A DNA stretch of 64,000 nucleotides from Hyphomicrobiaceae bacterium (lineage in GTDB: Bacteria; Pseudomonadota; Alphaproteobacteria; Rhizobiales; Hyphomicrobiaceae): contig JACKJI010000010.1 in NCBI GenBank assembly GCA_020638035.1, forward strand, positions 1-64,000, written 5' to 3'. Below, one piece after another: positions 1 through 9,346 of this stretch. The translations under genes were made by a program, and so were the position numbers. Position 1 is the stretch's first letter. Every line of letters begins with the position of its first letter. The notes beneath the pieces are model-generated. The model did not search any database and had not been told where the DNA came from. It worked only from the letters and a program-made list of their open reading frames with translations.

Positions 1-1119
1 GTAACCCGGATCCTCGTCGAGCGGCCCCAGAACCAACGCGCGCAGATCGGGGATGTGTTGCTTCAGGATGGCGGCAGCAGCGATGTAGGTCTTGACGTCC
101 TTGATCGGCACGACACGGCCGATCAGCGCCATGGTCGGCGGCGCGTCGTCGGCGGCCGGCGGCAAGGCTGCGAAGCGGTCCAGATCAATGCCGTTGGCGA
201 TGACGCGCAGGCGTGCCTCATCGGCTCCGAGCGTACGCTGCGCACGCTGGTTGTCGGCATAGAGAGTTACGATCGTATCGACGCTCTCATAGCAAGTGCG
301 CGCATAAGCCTCGAACGCCTGCACCCAGAGGTCCCGCAGATCGACGCGTGCATCCGCGAGATGATGGCCCTTGTCGATGTTGTCGGCAACCCAGTCCGCC
401 ATCAGCAGCTCAACGCGGCGCTCATTGGTGTAGATGCCGTGTTCGGTAAGCAGCGCTGGCCGCCCCGTCTCAAGCGCGGCGCGCGCCGCGAGAAGACCGG
501 CATAGCCCGTCGATATGGTGTGATAGACGCGCGCGTTCGGTAACGGGAATTCGGCAACGGCGAACAAGCCGCCGAGCAGCGCGCGCCAGGCCCAGAAGTA
601 GTGCAGGAACGAGCTTTGCGGCATGTCGCGCTCGTACATGCGCTGGACGATCTCCCAGGCAATCGGCGAGTTGAACACGACGGGCAGCGGCGCGATGCGG
701 CGCAGGGCAGCCAGCTCACGGCTCAGCGCTCGCAGGCTCGCCATTCCACCGCGGGCCGTGAACTCTGAGAGCGTCTTGCCCATCATATCGTGCGAACTGG
801 GCACCTGTAGATTGAGGCGTGGGCGGGCGCCAAAATCCTGCAGGTAGAGATTCGCCTGGGCGACCACATTTTCTGGTCGCGCATAGCGCGGCGTCTGGCT
901 CGTCGGGCGCGGCCATAACGCGACGACTGAGAACGTCAGGTGCGGGCAAACCCGCATCAGCCAGTCGATCCAGCCTGCCACGCCGCCTTGCACGTAAGGA
1001 TAGCATCCCTCGACGATCAGGCAGATGTCCGCGATACCGACATCTCTTGATGCCGAAGCGGGCTCAGCAGTCGCAGAGTGCGCGCGAGCAATCGAAGACG
1101 TGGCAGGCTGCAAGGTCAT
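1..1119 (-). CDS. pelF: PelF-type GT4 glycosyltransferase, 3' end cut by the window edge
   Basis: PelF is the cytosolic GT4 glycosyltransferase that polymerises the Pel exopolysaccharide. Reading the minus strand from an ATG at 1119 gives 373 uninterrupted codons to the window edge, against about 500 residues for complete PelF proteins. The N-terminus carries the family signature VEGCYPYVQGGVAGW (about residues 37-51). Further in are TEHGIYTNERR and the sugar-nucleotide-domain segment LIGRVVPIKDVKTY. The start overlaps the stop of the upstream gene in an ATGA arrangement (1116-1119), so the two are translationally coupled. The order pelA-B-D-E-F on one strand supports the call. The catalytic C-terminal Rossmann half is mostly outside the window, so intactness cannot be judged. 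Confidence 0.88.
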   Translation of the reverse strand, partial: MTLQPATSSIARAHSATAEPASASRDVGIADICLIVEGCYPYVQGGVAGWIDWLMRVCPHLTFSVVALWPRPTSQTPRYARPENVVAQANLYLQDFGARPRLNLQVPSSHDMMGKTLSEFTARGGMASLRALSRELAALRRIAPLPVVFNSPIAWEIVQRMYERDMPQSSFLHYFWAWRALLGGLFAVAEFPLPNARVYHTISTGYAGLLAARAALETGRPALLTEHGIYTNERRVELLMADWVADNIDKGHHLADARVDLRDLWVQAFEAYARTCYESVDTIVTLYADNQRAQRTLGADEARLRVIANGIDLDRFAALPPAADDAPPTMALIGRVVPIKDVKTYIAAAAILKQHIPDLRALVLGPLDEDPGY

Positions 1120-2261
1120 GCGCCACCCGCCGCGGGCTCAGTCAGAGTGGCGAGGTCAGCCGTGCGCGCGAGGTGTTTCCTCGGCATGGTGCGGACTCGG
1201 TGAAAGCCGTGCGCGACGAGGCGGCGACGGCGGCGCAATATGCGCAGGCGCGGAAACTGCCGCGTCGCGATCAACCGCCGCTCGAAGGCATCGAGGCGAG
1301 CCATATCCTCGAGCGTTGCGATGGCGCGCAGCGGCAAAGCCTGGCAATCAATATCTGCGGTGAGGCGCGCGGCGATTGCAGCGGCGGCATCCGCGACAGG
1401 CTTGTCGATGAGGCCAGACTCGATCGCCTGATCAAGCTCCCTGACGAGTTGCAGGGACCGATCGTGAGCAGCCGGACGCTCACTGTCGCGCAACAGATCC
1501 GCCGCTTCGGCAATGCGCCGGTCCGTCTCCTCGGCGAGGCGTGGGCGGATGCGAGCGGCGACGGCCGCAGCTTGCACCCTAATTACGGGCACGTCGCTGC
1601 TCAGTGCATCGTTCAGTGCCGCGAGGTAGTTCATGTGGAAGAAGCGCGCGATGAGGCCGAGCGCGGCCTGCCGCTCCTCGAGCGTGCCGGTGCGAATAAT
1701 TCCGACCAGTGCGAGCGGCGGCGGCGCGGACGTGTCAAGCACGCGGCCGGAGGCAATGCGGTCGGACAACTCGGTCTCCGGATCGACAGTCGTGCTCAAC
1801 GCGATGCGGTCGTACCAGGCCTGCAAGAGTGGCGCCGGCGCCACGGGACGGGCAAGCCAGGCGAGCGAGAGAACTCCGACGAGCGCACCAAGCGGTCCGG
1901 CGACCGATGTGGCGATGAGCGTGAGCAACGGCGCGCTGAGATCGACTGTCTCAGCGCGGCGTCGAAAGAGTGAGCCGGCAAGGGTAGCGACGATGAGAAG
2001 GTGCACAACCAGCGCCGCTGTCATCGGCAGATGGATCAGATATGTTGCCAGTGTCAGGCCGCCTTCCGCAGCCAAGGCTGCGGCTGCGTGGCAAATCTCG
2101 AATGCCGAGACCCTGGCGCGGCGTGGCACTCTGTCGTCTCTCACCTCGTCCGCCAGTGTCACTGCTCCAGCGGCAGCCGGTGCTGGTTGCGCGTGCGCAG
2201 GTGCTGCGGTCAGGGAAATGGTGGCTGCACGAGACGATGTCGGCGGAGCGATAGTGCTCAT
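1116..2261 (-). CDS. pelE: PelE-like membrane protein with helical repeats
   Basis: 381 residues. After a low-complexity N-terminus there are hydrophobic helices at about residues 65-100 and 107-135. A helix-rich, Ala/Arg-rich cytoplasmic region follows and ends in a basic tail. In Pseudomonas, PelE is an inner-membrane protein with TPR repeats that joins PelD and PelG in the synthase complex. This protein has the same plan and the same place between pelD and pelF, but I see no strong residue-level signature. It overlaps pelD by 4 bases upstream and pelF by 4 bases downstream, so the three are translationally coupled. The assignment rests mostly on synteny. An unrelated membrane protein recruited to the locus remains possible. 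Confidence 0.6.
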   Translation of the reverse strand: MSTIAPPTSSRAATISLTAAPAHAQPAPAAAGAVTLADEVRDDRVPRRARVSAFEICHAAAALAAEGGLTLATYLIHLPMTAALVVHLLIVATLAGSLFRRRAETVDLSAPLLTLIATSVAGPLGALVGVLSLAWLARPVAPAPLLQAWYDRIALSTTVDPETELSDRIASGRVLDTSAPPPLALVGIIRTGTLEERQAALGLIARFFHMNYLAALNDALSSDVPVIRVQAAAVAARIRPRLAEETDRRIAEAADLLRDSERPAAHDRSLQLVRELDQAIESGLIDKPVADAAAAIAARLTADIDCQALPLRAIATLEDMARLDAFERRLIATRQFPRLRILRRRRRLVAHGFHRVRTMPRKHLARTADLATLTEPAAGGA

Positions 2262-3628
2262 GGCTCGCTCGCCGATTTTGATGCATCACTTGATGGCTGA
2301 TCCCCGCTGCCTTTGGCCCGACTGCCATCAGCGATCGTGCCGGCGCTTGCGGCGAGTGGAGGAGTGAGGGATGTGGGCAAGGTGACATCGGGCTGGCGCC
2401 GCAAGCGCTCTATCAAGCTGGTACGGCGATCGAGCGTCGGGCGTGGGACGTCGGGAGCCATGCGGGCGTCGCCACGCACATGCACGAGTTCGCTAGGGCG
2501 CCGAACCGTGTCACGCGTCGTGGGCAGCCGGACGCGGCGTGACTGGGCCAATATGCTGGACGCGGCAGGACGCTTGCGTTGCGGCCGTGGTGCCAGCGCA
2601 TGCGCCAGAAGCTCGAGCGCCAACACGCCTTCGGGCGTAACCGTACTTGGCGCGGCGCTCTCAATCACCAGCATGCCATAGGGCGGCAGACCGGCAATCC
2701 CGTTTGCTCCCAGTGCCACTGCCGCGGTCGTGGCAGGGATTGCTTCGTTACGCAATCCAGCAGGGATCGGTGTCGCGGCGAGGCCGGTCTGGGCGACGAG
2801 ATGCTCGCCAGCGCGATCCAGCACGCTGACAGTGCGGCCGGCCAGGATCACAGCACCAAAGAGTGGGTCGTCGCCAGTGATCCGAATACGTGGACCCGAG
2901 TCCGGTCGGCGCCCGCTCACTGCTCGCTCCGAGAGCAGGCCGTCGCGCAGCTCGTATGCGACGATTGTCGCGTCGGGGAACAGGATTGTCGCGGCCTTTT
3001 GCAGCACAGCCATTGCGTCGGCGTCGCTGCGCAGGCCGCCCGCGTCCATCGTCTGCGCCAGAATACCTGCGATGGCGTGTGGCGGCACGGCATACCGCGT
3101 CGCCAGCTCCTGTTCGAGGTGCTCGACGCGTGTGCGCAACTCTCGCGCATGGCGGGCGAGGTCATCTCGCTGCAACGTCAGGGCGCGGTTCGACTGGCGC
3201 AGCTCGAGCTTGGCGGAGAGCTGCCGCATGCGAAACTGGCCGACGAGCAACGCAACGCCGATCCACAAGATCGGCTGGCCAAGCACGCGCAGGAAGTATG
3301 CGAACAGGTTCTCGCCGATGTCCTGCTCGGGCAGGCCGGAGAACAGTGACAGTCCAATAGCGGCAACGGCGGCGATGAAGCCGCTGACGGTGCCGTACTG
3401 CAGGCTGACCAGCAGCACGGGAATCCAGAAGGGATGCGGCGAGAGATCGAGAATGGCCAGGTTGGGCGTCAACTGGTCGAGGCCATAGATGAGTGCGAAC
3501 AGCACGACGATCTCGATCATCGCGGTCAAGGGCGGCAGCACGGGCAGACCCCTGTCTGCCGACGCCGGGTCATCGCCCGGAGAGCGCGGCTCGACCCCGG
3601 TCACTGGCGCATCTCCCGCGTCGCGCAT
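2258..3628 (-). CDS. pelD: PelD-like membrane GAF protein without a visible c-di-GMP-binding GGDEF part
   Basis: 456 residues. Four hydrophobic segments lie within about residues 35-135. A short coiled coil follows (about 140-175), then a GAF-like domain (about 180-350) ending near YGMLVIES and ELLAHAL. This order matches PelD, the inner-membrane regulatory subunit of Pel synthase. In Pseudomonas PelD the GAF domain is followed by a degenerate GGDEF domain whose RxxD site binds cyclic di-GMP. Here the last 105 or so residues are basic, Ser/Thr/Pro-rich and apparently disordered, with no recognisable GGDEF fold or RxxD site in context. The gene ends by overlapping pelE by 4 bases. Call by architecture and synteny. 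The loss of the c-di-GMP module is an inference from sequence appearance. Confidence 0.7.
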   Translation of the reverse strand: MRDAGDAPVTGVEPRSPGDDPASADRGLPVLPPLTAMIEIVVLFALIYGLDQLTPNLAILDLSPHPFWIPVLLVSLQYGTVSGFIAAVAAIGLSLFSGLPEQDIGENLFAYFLRVLGQPILWIGVALLVGQFRMRQLSAKLELRQSNRALTLQRDDLARHARELRTRVEHLEQELATRYAVPPHAIAGILAQTMDAGGLRSDADAMAVLQKAATILFPDATIVAYELRDGLLSERAVSGRRPDSGPRIRITGDDPLFGAVILAGRTVSVLDRAGEHLVAQTGLAATPIPAGLRNEAIPATTAAVALGANGIAGLPPYGMLVIESAAPSTVTPEGVLALELLAHALAPRPQRKRPAASSILAQSRRVRLPTTRDTVRRPSELVHVRGDARMAPDVPRPTLDRRTSLIERLRRQPDVTLPTSLTPPLAASAGTIADGSRAKGSGDQPSSDASKSASEP

Positions 3629-3806
3629 TTCGAAGGACTACTCATACCGATACTCGTTACTCACACGTGCTGCTGTTGTGTCGCTTCAGGCCTGCGACGA
3701 ACGCCCAAATCCCCTCTATCGCCTGCCACCCGGTCGCCTCGGTGATCACACCCGTTCGCGCCGCTAAGGCGCGTGCTCACCTTTGATGGACCTACACCCA
3801 CACACT

Positions 3807-5387
3807 CTAAGAGCCCTCCGGCGAGGGTCGAGGCAACGGCGATGGCCTTGCCAGATAGTTCTGCGACGGTGGCTGCGGCAACCGCTTCAGCTTGGCGCGA
3901 AGGATTCGCCGCCGGTTCGCCTTTCCACCCTTTGCGAGGCGCGTGGATCTCAGGTGGCTCTTGCGGGCCTGAAGCAAACGGAGCCGAGCGGTGCGGACGC
4001 GGTGGCGATAAACGGCACTCGACGGTTCAAAGACGGCTGGCCTGGTCAGCGGCAGCGGAGACACCGCTGCGGCGTCCTTGTCCGGTTCGTTTGCTGCGAT
4101 GCTCGCAAGGACTGCATCACGAGGCTCGCGACGCGCACGCAGCTGGGCCTCGGCAAGGTTCCCCTTCCCCGTCTCCCGCATCAACCGCGCCCAAAGCGCA
4201 AGCCGCCACGTATCGAGCGTATCGGCGGATACCCCATCGAGGATGCTCTGGGTCGTCGTCGTGGCTCCCTTGTTGAGTTCGACCATCGCACTCAGCAGCG
4301 GATGCGCCACGATCGTGTCTGTGCTGAGCGCGGTTCGCACCAACTCGAACTCTTCGCGCAAGCCGTTGGCGCCGAGTGCCTCGGCGATCTCAACAAGGCT
4401 GTGTTCTGGCAGCCTGTCCATGCCGAAGCGGCGCGCAGCGAGCAACGCCACCTCCGGGTCTTCGGCATCAAGCGCTATGGCGATGAAGCGGGTCGCAAGG
4501 CGCCTGTTGGTGAGGTCGGCCTCTTCGATCCATCCACGCAGATAAGCACTCGCAGCACTCGTCTGATCACGATCGAGCATCATCTCGGCGACAGCAAGTG
4601 AGAGTCCGTCTCCGGGTTGGCCAACGCGGCTCGCGATCTTGATCGCCGCATCGTGTGCCTTGCGCTGACCGAGGAAGCCCATCAGCGTGTCGGCGAAGGC
4701 TTCGCTATCTGCGACGGCGAGCCAGCGCGCACCGCGATCGGCGACCTCGTCGCCAGCATTGCCCGCATCGATCAACAGCGCGGTCAGCAGCAACCGCTCG
4801 CGCGGGTTAGCGAGCCCCTTCACATCGTCGACATTGCGCAACAGCGTGAGCGCTCGGGTCTTGTTTCCGTTGGCAGCCTCCAACTCGGCGAGGCGAACGA
4901 TGTCGCTGCCGCGCCGATACCCCTTGATGCGGCACCGCTCGATCGCATCTCGCTCGCGCGCATATTGGCCGAGAAGCCGGAGCTGGGCGATCAGGTCGCG
5001 GCAGGCGGGCTCGGAATAGCGATGTGCGATGAGACGGCTGAGGCTGGACAAATAGGCATCGCCGTCCTGGGTGTCACGATAGAACTTGGCCAACCGGCGC
5101 TGCAAGACGAGGTCGCGAGGACGGCTCTTGGCAAGCATTTCCAGCATCAGGCGTGCCTTCTTGATCTGGCCGAAATGCTGGTAGAGCTGCTCGAGCTGGA
5201 AGAGTGTGCGTTGTGACCGGTCGCCGGCATGATAGCGCTGCTCGAGAAGCGTCAAGGCGCGCTGGTTATCACCGTCGCGCTCGAGCATGGCGACGCGCTC
5301 TGCATCTCCGGGCAGTAGCACGACACCCGACACGGCAGCGCCGGCGAATATCACCATCATCAGCAGGAGATGTGGTTTCAGCGGCAA
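3807..5387 (-). CDS. pelB: PelB-like TPR protein lacking the outer-membrane barrel
   Basis: 526 residues. One N-terminal membrane anchor (about 6-25) is followed by about 400 residues of degenerate TPR-like helical repeats, for example segments around YLSSLSRLIAHRYSEPA and ERLLLTALLIDAGNAG. It ends in a basic, Pro/Arg-rich tail. Pseudomonas PelB is about 1190 residues: TPR scaffold plus a C-terminal 16-strand barrel that exports Pel. Only the anchor and scaffold part is present here, and no barrel gene is adjacent. It lies 36 bases downstream of the pelA-like gene and 178 bases upstream of pelD on the same strand. The identity as the PelB scaffold is inferred from position and fold. Confidence 0.6.
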   Translation of the reverse strand: MPLKPHLLLMMVIFAGAAVSGVVLLPGDAERVAMLERDGDNQRALTLLEQRYHAGDRSQRTLFQLEQLYQHFGQIKKARLMLEMLAKSRPRDLVLQRRLAKFYRDTQDGDAYLSSLSRLIAHRYSEPACRDLIAQLRLLGQYARERDAIERCRIKGYRRGSDIVRLAELEAANGNKTRALTLLRNVDDVKGLANPRERLLLTALLIDAGNAGDEVADRGARWLAVADSEAFADTLMGFLGQRKAHDAAIKIASRVGQPGDGLSLAVAEMMLDRDQTSAASAYLRGWIEEADLTNRRLATRFIAIALDAEDPEVALLAARRFGMDRLPEHSLVEIAEALGANGLREEFELVRTALSTDTIVAHPLLSAMVELNKGATTTTQSILDGVSADTLDTWRLALWARLMRETGKGNLAEAQLRARREPRDAVLASIAANEPDKDAAAVSPLPLTRPAVFEPSSAVYRHRVRTARLRLLQARKSHLRSTRLAKGGKANRRRILRAKLKRLPQPPSQNYLARPSPLPRPSPEGS

Positions 5388-5423
5388 GGTGCGGTCCTCT
5401 TCGTCGGCTTAGTCATTGTCGGC

Positions 5424-7763
5424 TCAGTCATGGCAGGCAAACGCGATGTCCACCGGCTCCCTGGCGTCAGCCGCCAGCTTCATGTGGAGTTCGCCCGTTG
5501 GATCTGCCTGCGCCGTCAGCGACGATAACGTCTCGCCACCGCGCCGAACGGCAACGTCGAAGCGTCGTCCAGGTGTTGTCGTAAAGCGCATATCGCCTTC
5601 ACCGTAACCTTCTCCGCTCATTGAGAAGCGGCAGGCGTCACCCGACAGCGCAGACAGACGCCAGCGGCTATCGAGCAGTTGTGGGCGCATTTTGGTGTCC
5701 ATCGGCTGCGCATCGCTCACCTTGCGCTCGGCAAGGTGCACTATGGCGCGATCAACCACACGATCTAGGGCAACATAGAGCGTACCGTTGTGCCGCGTCG
5801 CACCGATGACGCCTTCGCTCTTCGTGATATCGACCCCAAGCTGCTCGGCGTCATCGAAGCGCACCGTCTGCAGTGCCCCTCGGTCCGTGATCGCCCAGGC
5901 CAAGGCATCGATCTGCTCGATCCTGGTGGCGAAAAAATCGTCGGCAATCGCGGCATACTCGGAAGCTGGAACCGGTATCAGGCGCTCCTTGCGCGCGAGA
6001 TCGAGAAAGTGGCGAATGGCGGACAGTGCCGACGGCTTCTCACCCGAGTACATGTGATAATAGAGATTGAACGGCTTCAAGCGCCGCGGCCTGTCGGTAT
6101 TCTTCAGCGTCTCCTCGAGCATGAAGAAGCCGTAGTATGGCCCCGTCCAATCATTCGTGTAGGTGTTCTCGTTGCTGTTTGCCGCGTAGATCTGGCGTTC
6201 GCTGCCAACCGTTCGCGAAATCGGCGGCACGTAGGCGACAGAGGGATATTCGCGATCGAGCCGGCTGTCGCCGCCGTTGATGTTACGCACGCCAGCCAGT
6301 CGTGTCGCGCGGATCGCCTGCTCGAACGGGCTCGTGTCTCCGCTCCACTGATAGAGCTTGGCCGTCTTGCCCTGCGGAGCGAGGCTCTGAGCAATCTTCA
6401 GCGATCCTGACACCTCGCTGCCCAGATCGAAGGGATTGCGCAGGTAGGTGCGCGGTAGCTCGTCGGAACCGGCGATGTACTTGCTCGACCGGGTTACGGG
6501 TGCCGGCTTGCCGGCCAGATCGTGCATTGCCTCGGATAGCTTTTCACGCCAGCTCTGGATCGGACGCTGGTAGGCGTCGATCAACTGCACCTCGGCGGTG
6601 CGGTCATAACTCGCATAAAAAGTCCAATTGAACGGGTGGGTATGCGTGTGGCTCGCGACCTCGACCTGCGGCAGAGCAAACAATTCGCGGGCGACGCGGG
6701 CAGAGGCAGGCGGCGCCCCGTACTTGGGATCAATGTCACAACTGATGAGCGCCACAGATACCGGCAGATCAGGATAAGGCGCGATCGCCTCGCGCAGGAT
6801 CACCTCGGACGACAGCGTACCGGCGGCCTTGTAGGCCTCGATTTCCGATTGGTTGTTCCAGCCGTCGCCATCAATATGACTGAAATAGAGCCGTCGTCCG
6901 GCTACCGTCGTGACATCTGGGATGGGGAAGCGCTCAGCCCCAAGCGCGCGAGCGAAAAACGCAAACGGGTTGATGATCCATGCTTCCCGGTCGGCGGTCG
7001 GCTCGTAGAAGATCGTGAAGGCTTCCGCCGCAAAGCCGCCGGTCGTACCTGTGACGACGGCGGCGACCGGATTGGCGCGGCTGTCGGGAGTCGCCAGCGA
7101 CAGATGCACGGTGATCTGTCCTGCACCACTGGACAGTGGCCGCAGGATGGGAAAATCGGGAAGTGACTTGTCGAGCTGGCGCTCGAAACCGACCAAGGAT
7201 GTGTCGACGTTCACAGGCTCGGCAGCAAAGCCGGTCTCCAGATGCTCGCTATCATAAGAGAGGCCCAGCCGGGCATAGAGCCGCGCCGCGACAGTCTCAA
7301 ATCGTTCGCTCTCGTCGGGCAGCGCATCCCCTAGAACGACATGCCGAAGACCCGGCGTCTCGAGCGCCTTGTCGATCCAGGCCGCATACACATCAGGACG
7401 CTTCAGCGGCTCGAGAAGCCATGTCAGAACGGCGCGGAAGGCGGTGAGTTCTTCTCCTGCGGGCAGAGCAGAATTGATGTCACGATAGACGAGTTCATAG
7501 CCCAGATGATTGATGGGCATTTCGGCGAACCGGTGCAGCCGCGTCTCGGTCGGCGTCGATTCAGCCGTGCTGTCATAGAGTGCCAGGACTTTGCGAAGAA
7601 CAGGCCTCGGCGTGAAGCCGATCTCTACCGCCGATGCGGTGACGACCATCGAGAAAAGAGCCAAGGCGAATACAGCGACGGCGAGGCCCATTGCGTGCGC
7701 GCGATGAAGCCAATGCGCCCGCCCACAGCGGACTCTGGCCCTCGTGCCCCGCACCCTCGTCAT
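5424..7763 (-). CDS. pelA: PelA-like secreted polysaccharide deacetylase without the GH166 hydrolase domain
   Basis: 779 residues from an ATG at 7763, preceded by GAGGA eight bases upstream. A start 114 bases earlier is open but has no such site. A basic N-terminus and one hydrophobic segment (about 25-45) send the protein to the periplasm. A Rossmann-like region follows, then a carbohydrate-esterase domain with HIDGDGWNN (Asp298, Asp300) and SHTHTHPFNW (His371, His373, His375). These match the metal-binding Asp/His motifs of PelA-type deacetylases, which partly deacetylate Pel. Pseudomonas PelA (about 950 residues) also has an N-terminal GH166 glycosidase. The 40-90 residues before the Rossmann part leave no room for it. 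First gene of the Pel operon. Confidence 0.78.
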   Translation of the reverse strand: MTRVRGTRARVRCGRAHWLHRAHAMGLAVAVFALALFSMVVTASAVEIGFTPRPVLRKVLALYDSTAESTPTETRLHRFAEMPINHLGYELVYRDINSALPAGEELTAFRAVLTWLLEPLKRPDVYAAWIDKALETPGLRHVVLGDALPDESERFETVAARLYARLGLSYDSEHLETGFAAEPVNVDTSLVGFERQLDKSLPDFPILRPLSSGAGQITVHLSLATPDSRANPVAAVVTGTTGGFAAEAFTIFYEPTADREAWIINPFAFFARALGAERFPIPDVTTVAGRRLYFSHIDGDGWNNQSEIEAYKAAGTLSSEVILREAIAPYPDLPVSVALISCDIDPKYGAPPASARVARELFALPQVEVASHTHTHPFNWTFYASYDRTAEVQLIDAYQRPIQSWREKLSEAMHDLAGKPAPVTRSSKYIAGSDELPRTYLRNPFDLGSEVSGSLKIAQSLAPQGKTAKLYQWSGDTSPFEQAIRATRLAGVRNINGGDSRLDREYPSVAYVPPISRTVGSERQIYAANSNENTYTNDWTGPYYGFFMLEETLKNTDRPRRLKPFNLYYHMYSGEKPSALSAIRHFLDLARKERLIPVPASEYAAIADDFFATRIEQIDALAWAITDRGALQTVRFDDAEQLGVDITKSEGVIGATRHNGTLYVALDRVVDRAIVHLAERKVSDAQPMDTKMRPQLLDSRWRLSALSGDACRFSMSGEGYGEGDMRFTTTPGRRFDVAVRRGGETLSSLTAQADPTGELHMKLAADAREPVDIAFACHD

Positions 7764-8346
7764 CAAACGCGTCCTCGACTCAAACACCACCGGCCTGAAC
7801 AGCCGAGTTACTCTGTTGCCGACCCCGCCGTCGCGGTTCTTACACCTGCACGGTGCGTTCCAAATGGCGCGTGCCAAGCCATGTGCACGTGGCTTGCTAG
7901 GCCCGCGCCATGTGCATCACGCTCTGCCACTCCCTTGGGCGCACCCACACACCCGCGATTGCTGTCGCCGCCCCCGTCCCGAAGCCGGTGACCGGCTTCC
8001 TTATCCGCCAGCACCGTCATCTGGGCAAGCCACAAAGACGCCAGTAAAACAACACCTTGTCCCAAGCGGAAACGATACGTTTACGCCGTTATGGGACTGC
8101 CGTCTCACCTTTGCCTGCGCGACCTGAAGGGGGTCGAATTTTCAACACATGCAGCGGGAATGCCATCCCGCTCCCGCTTTCATCATGTTCGTCGATGCCC
8201 GCCACAAGGCAAGTAAAAGCGCGGTGTACGTGTTCGCGAGACCGCGACTGTGCCATTTCGGCTCCGCCCTCTTTTCCTCGCCCGGATCCTGACCTAGATG
8301 GGGCGCCCACGACGTCTTTGCCGGTCCCTGCTCCAGAGGCCCCACC
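7764..8346. other. Divergent intergenic region between pelA-like and rimK, with two hairpins near rimK
   Basis: About 580 bases with no convincing gene. It must hold the promoters of the minus-strand Pel operon and the plus-strand rimK gene, but I cannot place -35/-10 boxes with confidence. In the rimK-proximal half there are two inverted repeats: a GCGGGA/TCCCGC hairpin (8153-8170) and a CGCGGT/ACCGCG hairpin (about 8220-8246). They could belong to a structured rimK leader. Short frames on both strands look like shadows. Confidence 0.4.
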
Positions 8347-9252
8347 ATGCGCTTCGTCATGCTTGCCCGAAACCCAAACCTTTATTCGCACCTGCGGATC
8401 GTGGAGGCCGCGCGGGGCGCGGGCCACCAGATCGATGTGATCAACACGCTGCACGTGCACATGAACATCACGTCCAACAGCCCGCGGCTGCGCTACGGCG
8501 GACAGGATCTGCCGCGCTACGATGCCGTAATTCCGAGGATCGGAGCGTCCGTGACGCATTACGGTCTGGCCGTGCTGCGACAGTTTGAGATGCAAGGGAT
8601 TTACCCGCTGAACGAGAGCGTGGCGATCGGCCGTTCGCGTGACAAGCTGCGGGCGCTGCAGATCCTGGCGCGGGCGGGGGTCGAGATGCCGACCACGGCA
8701 TTCGCCCACGGTCCGCGCAAGGCGGAAGACGTGATCCGCGAGGTGGGCGGGGCCCCGGTGGTGATCAAGCTCTTGGAAGGTACCCAGGGCATGGGCGTCG
8801 TGCTGGCGGAAACCGACGCCTCAGCCAAGTCCGTCATCGAGGCGTTCTCGGCGGCCAACGTCAACATCATGGTGCAAGAGTTCATCCGCGAGTCGGGGGC
8901 CTCGGACGTGCGCGCATTCGTGGTCGGTGGACGGGTGGTGGCGGCCATCATGCGGATTGGCAAGACCGGCGAGTTCCGCTCCAATCTGCATCGCGGCGGC
9001 CAGGCCCGGGCGATCTCCATATCCGGTGAAGAAGGCGAGGTCGCTGTCCGGGCGGCGGCGGCGCTCGGTCTCAACGTGTGCGGCGTCGACATGCTGCGCA
9101 CGAAGCGTGGGCCGATGGTCCTGGAAGTCAACTCCTCGCCGGGGTTGGAGGGCGTGGAAGCGGCAACTGGCGTCGACGTCGCTCAGGAGATCATTGCGTT
9201 CCTTGAACACAATGCCCGGCATGGAAATACCGAGACACGGGGAACCGGCTGA
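8347..9252 (+). CDS. rimK: RimK family ATP-grasp glutamate ligase
   Basis: 301 residues, the usual RimK length. RimK adds glutamate residues to the C-terminus of ribosomal protein S6 in the cytosol using ATP. The ATP-grasp core is clear: [18 protein letters not shown] (lysine and glycine-rich loop) at about residues 138-155, VQEFI (hinge) near 177, DVRAFVVGG near 187, and the metal-binding end [15 protein letters not shown] near 256-270, with the catalytic Glu and Asn. AGAGG lies about nine bases before the ATG. It stands alone between the Pel operon and a convergent nitroreductase gene. Related ligases make other glutamyl or amino-acid conjugates, so the exact substrate is not certain. Confidence 0.92.
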   Translation: MRFVMLARNPNLYSHLRIVEAARGAGHQIDVINTLHVHMNITSNSPRLRYGGQDLPRYDAVIPRIGASVTHYGLAVLRQFEMQGIYPLNESVAIGRSRDKLRALQILARAGVEMPTTAFAHGPRKAEDVIREVGGAPVVIKLLEGTQGMGVVLAETDASAKSVIEAFSAANVNIMVQEFIRESGASDVRAFVVGGRVVAAIMRIGKTGEFRSNLHRGGQARAISISGEEGEVAVRAAAALGLNVCGVDMLRTKRGPMVLEVNSSPGLEGVEAATGVDVAQEIIAFLEHNARHGNTETRGTG

Positions 9253-9346
9253 GGTTTTCCGTTCCTACATAGGCGTGTGCACTGTCGATCCTGCAACCGG
9301 CCGCTGCCATGAATGACAGCGTGACGGGCCAGGCATACATCGCGGT

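Noticed and set aside
819..1973. Long plus-strand frame opposite pelE and pelF
   Set aside because: It is antisense to two genes with clear family features; its residues are Arg/Ala-rich with no domain, as expected for a GC-rich shadow.
8142..8360. 72-codon minus-strand frame upstream of rimK
   Set aside because: No ribosome-binding site or domain; it overlaps the rimK start and may only reflect a structured leader.
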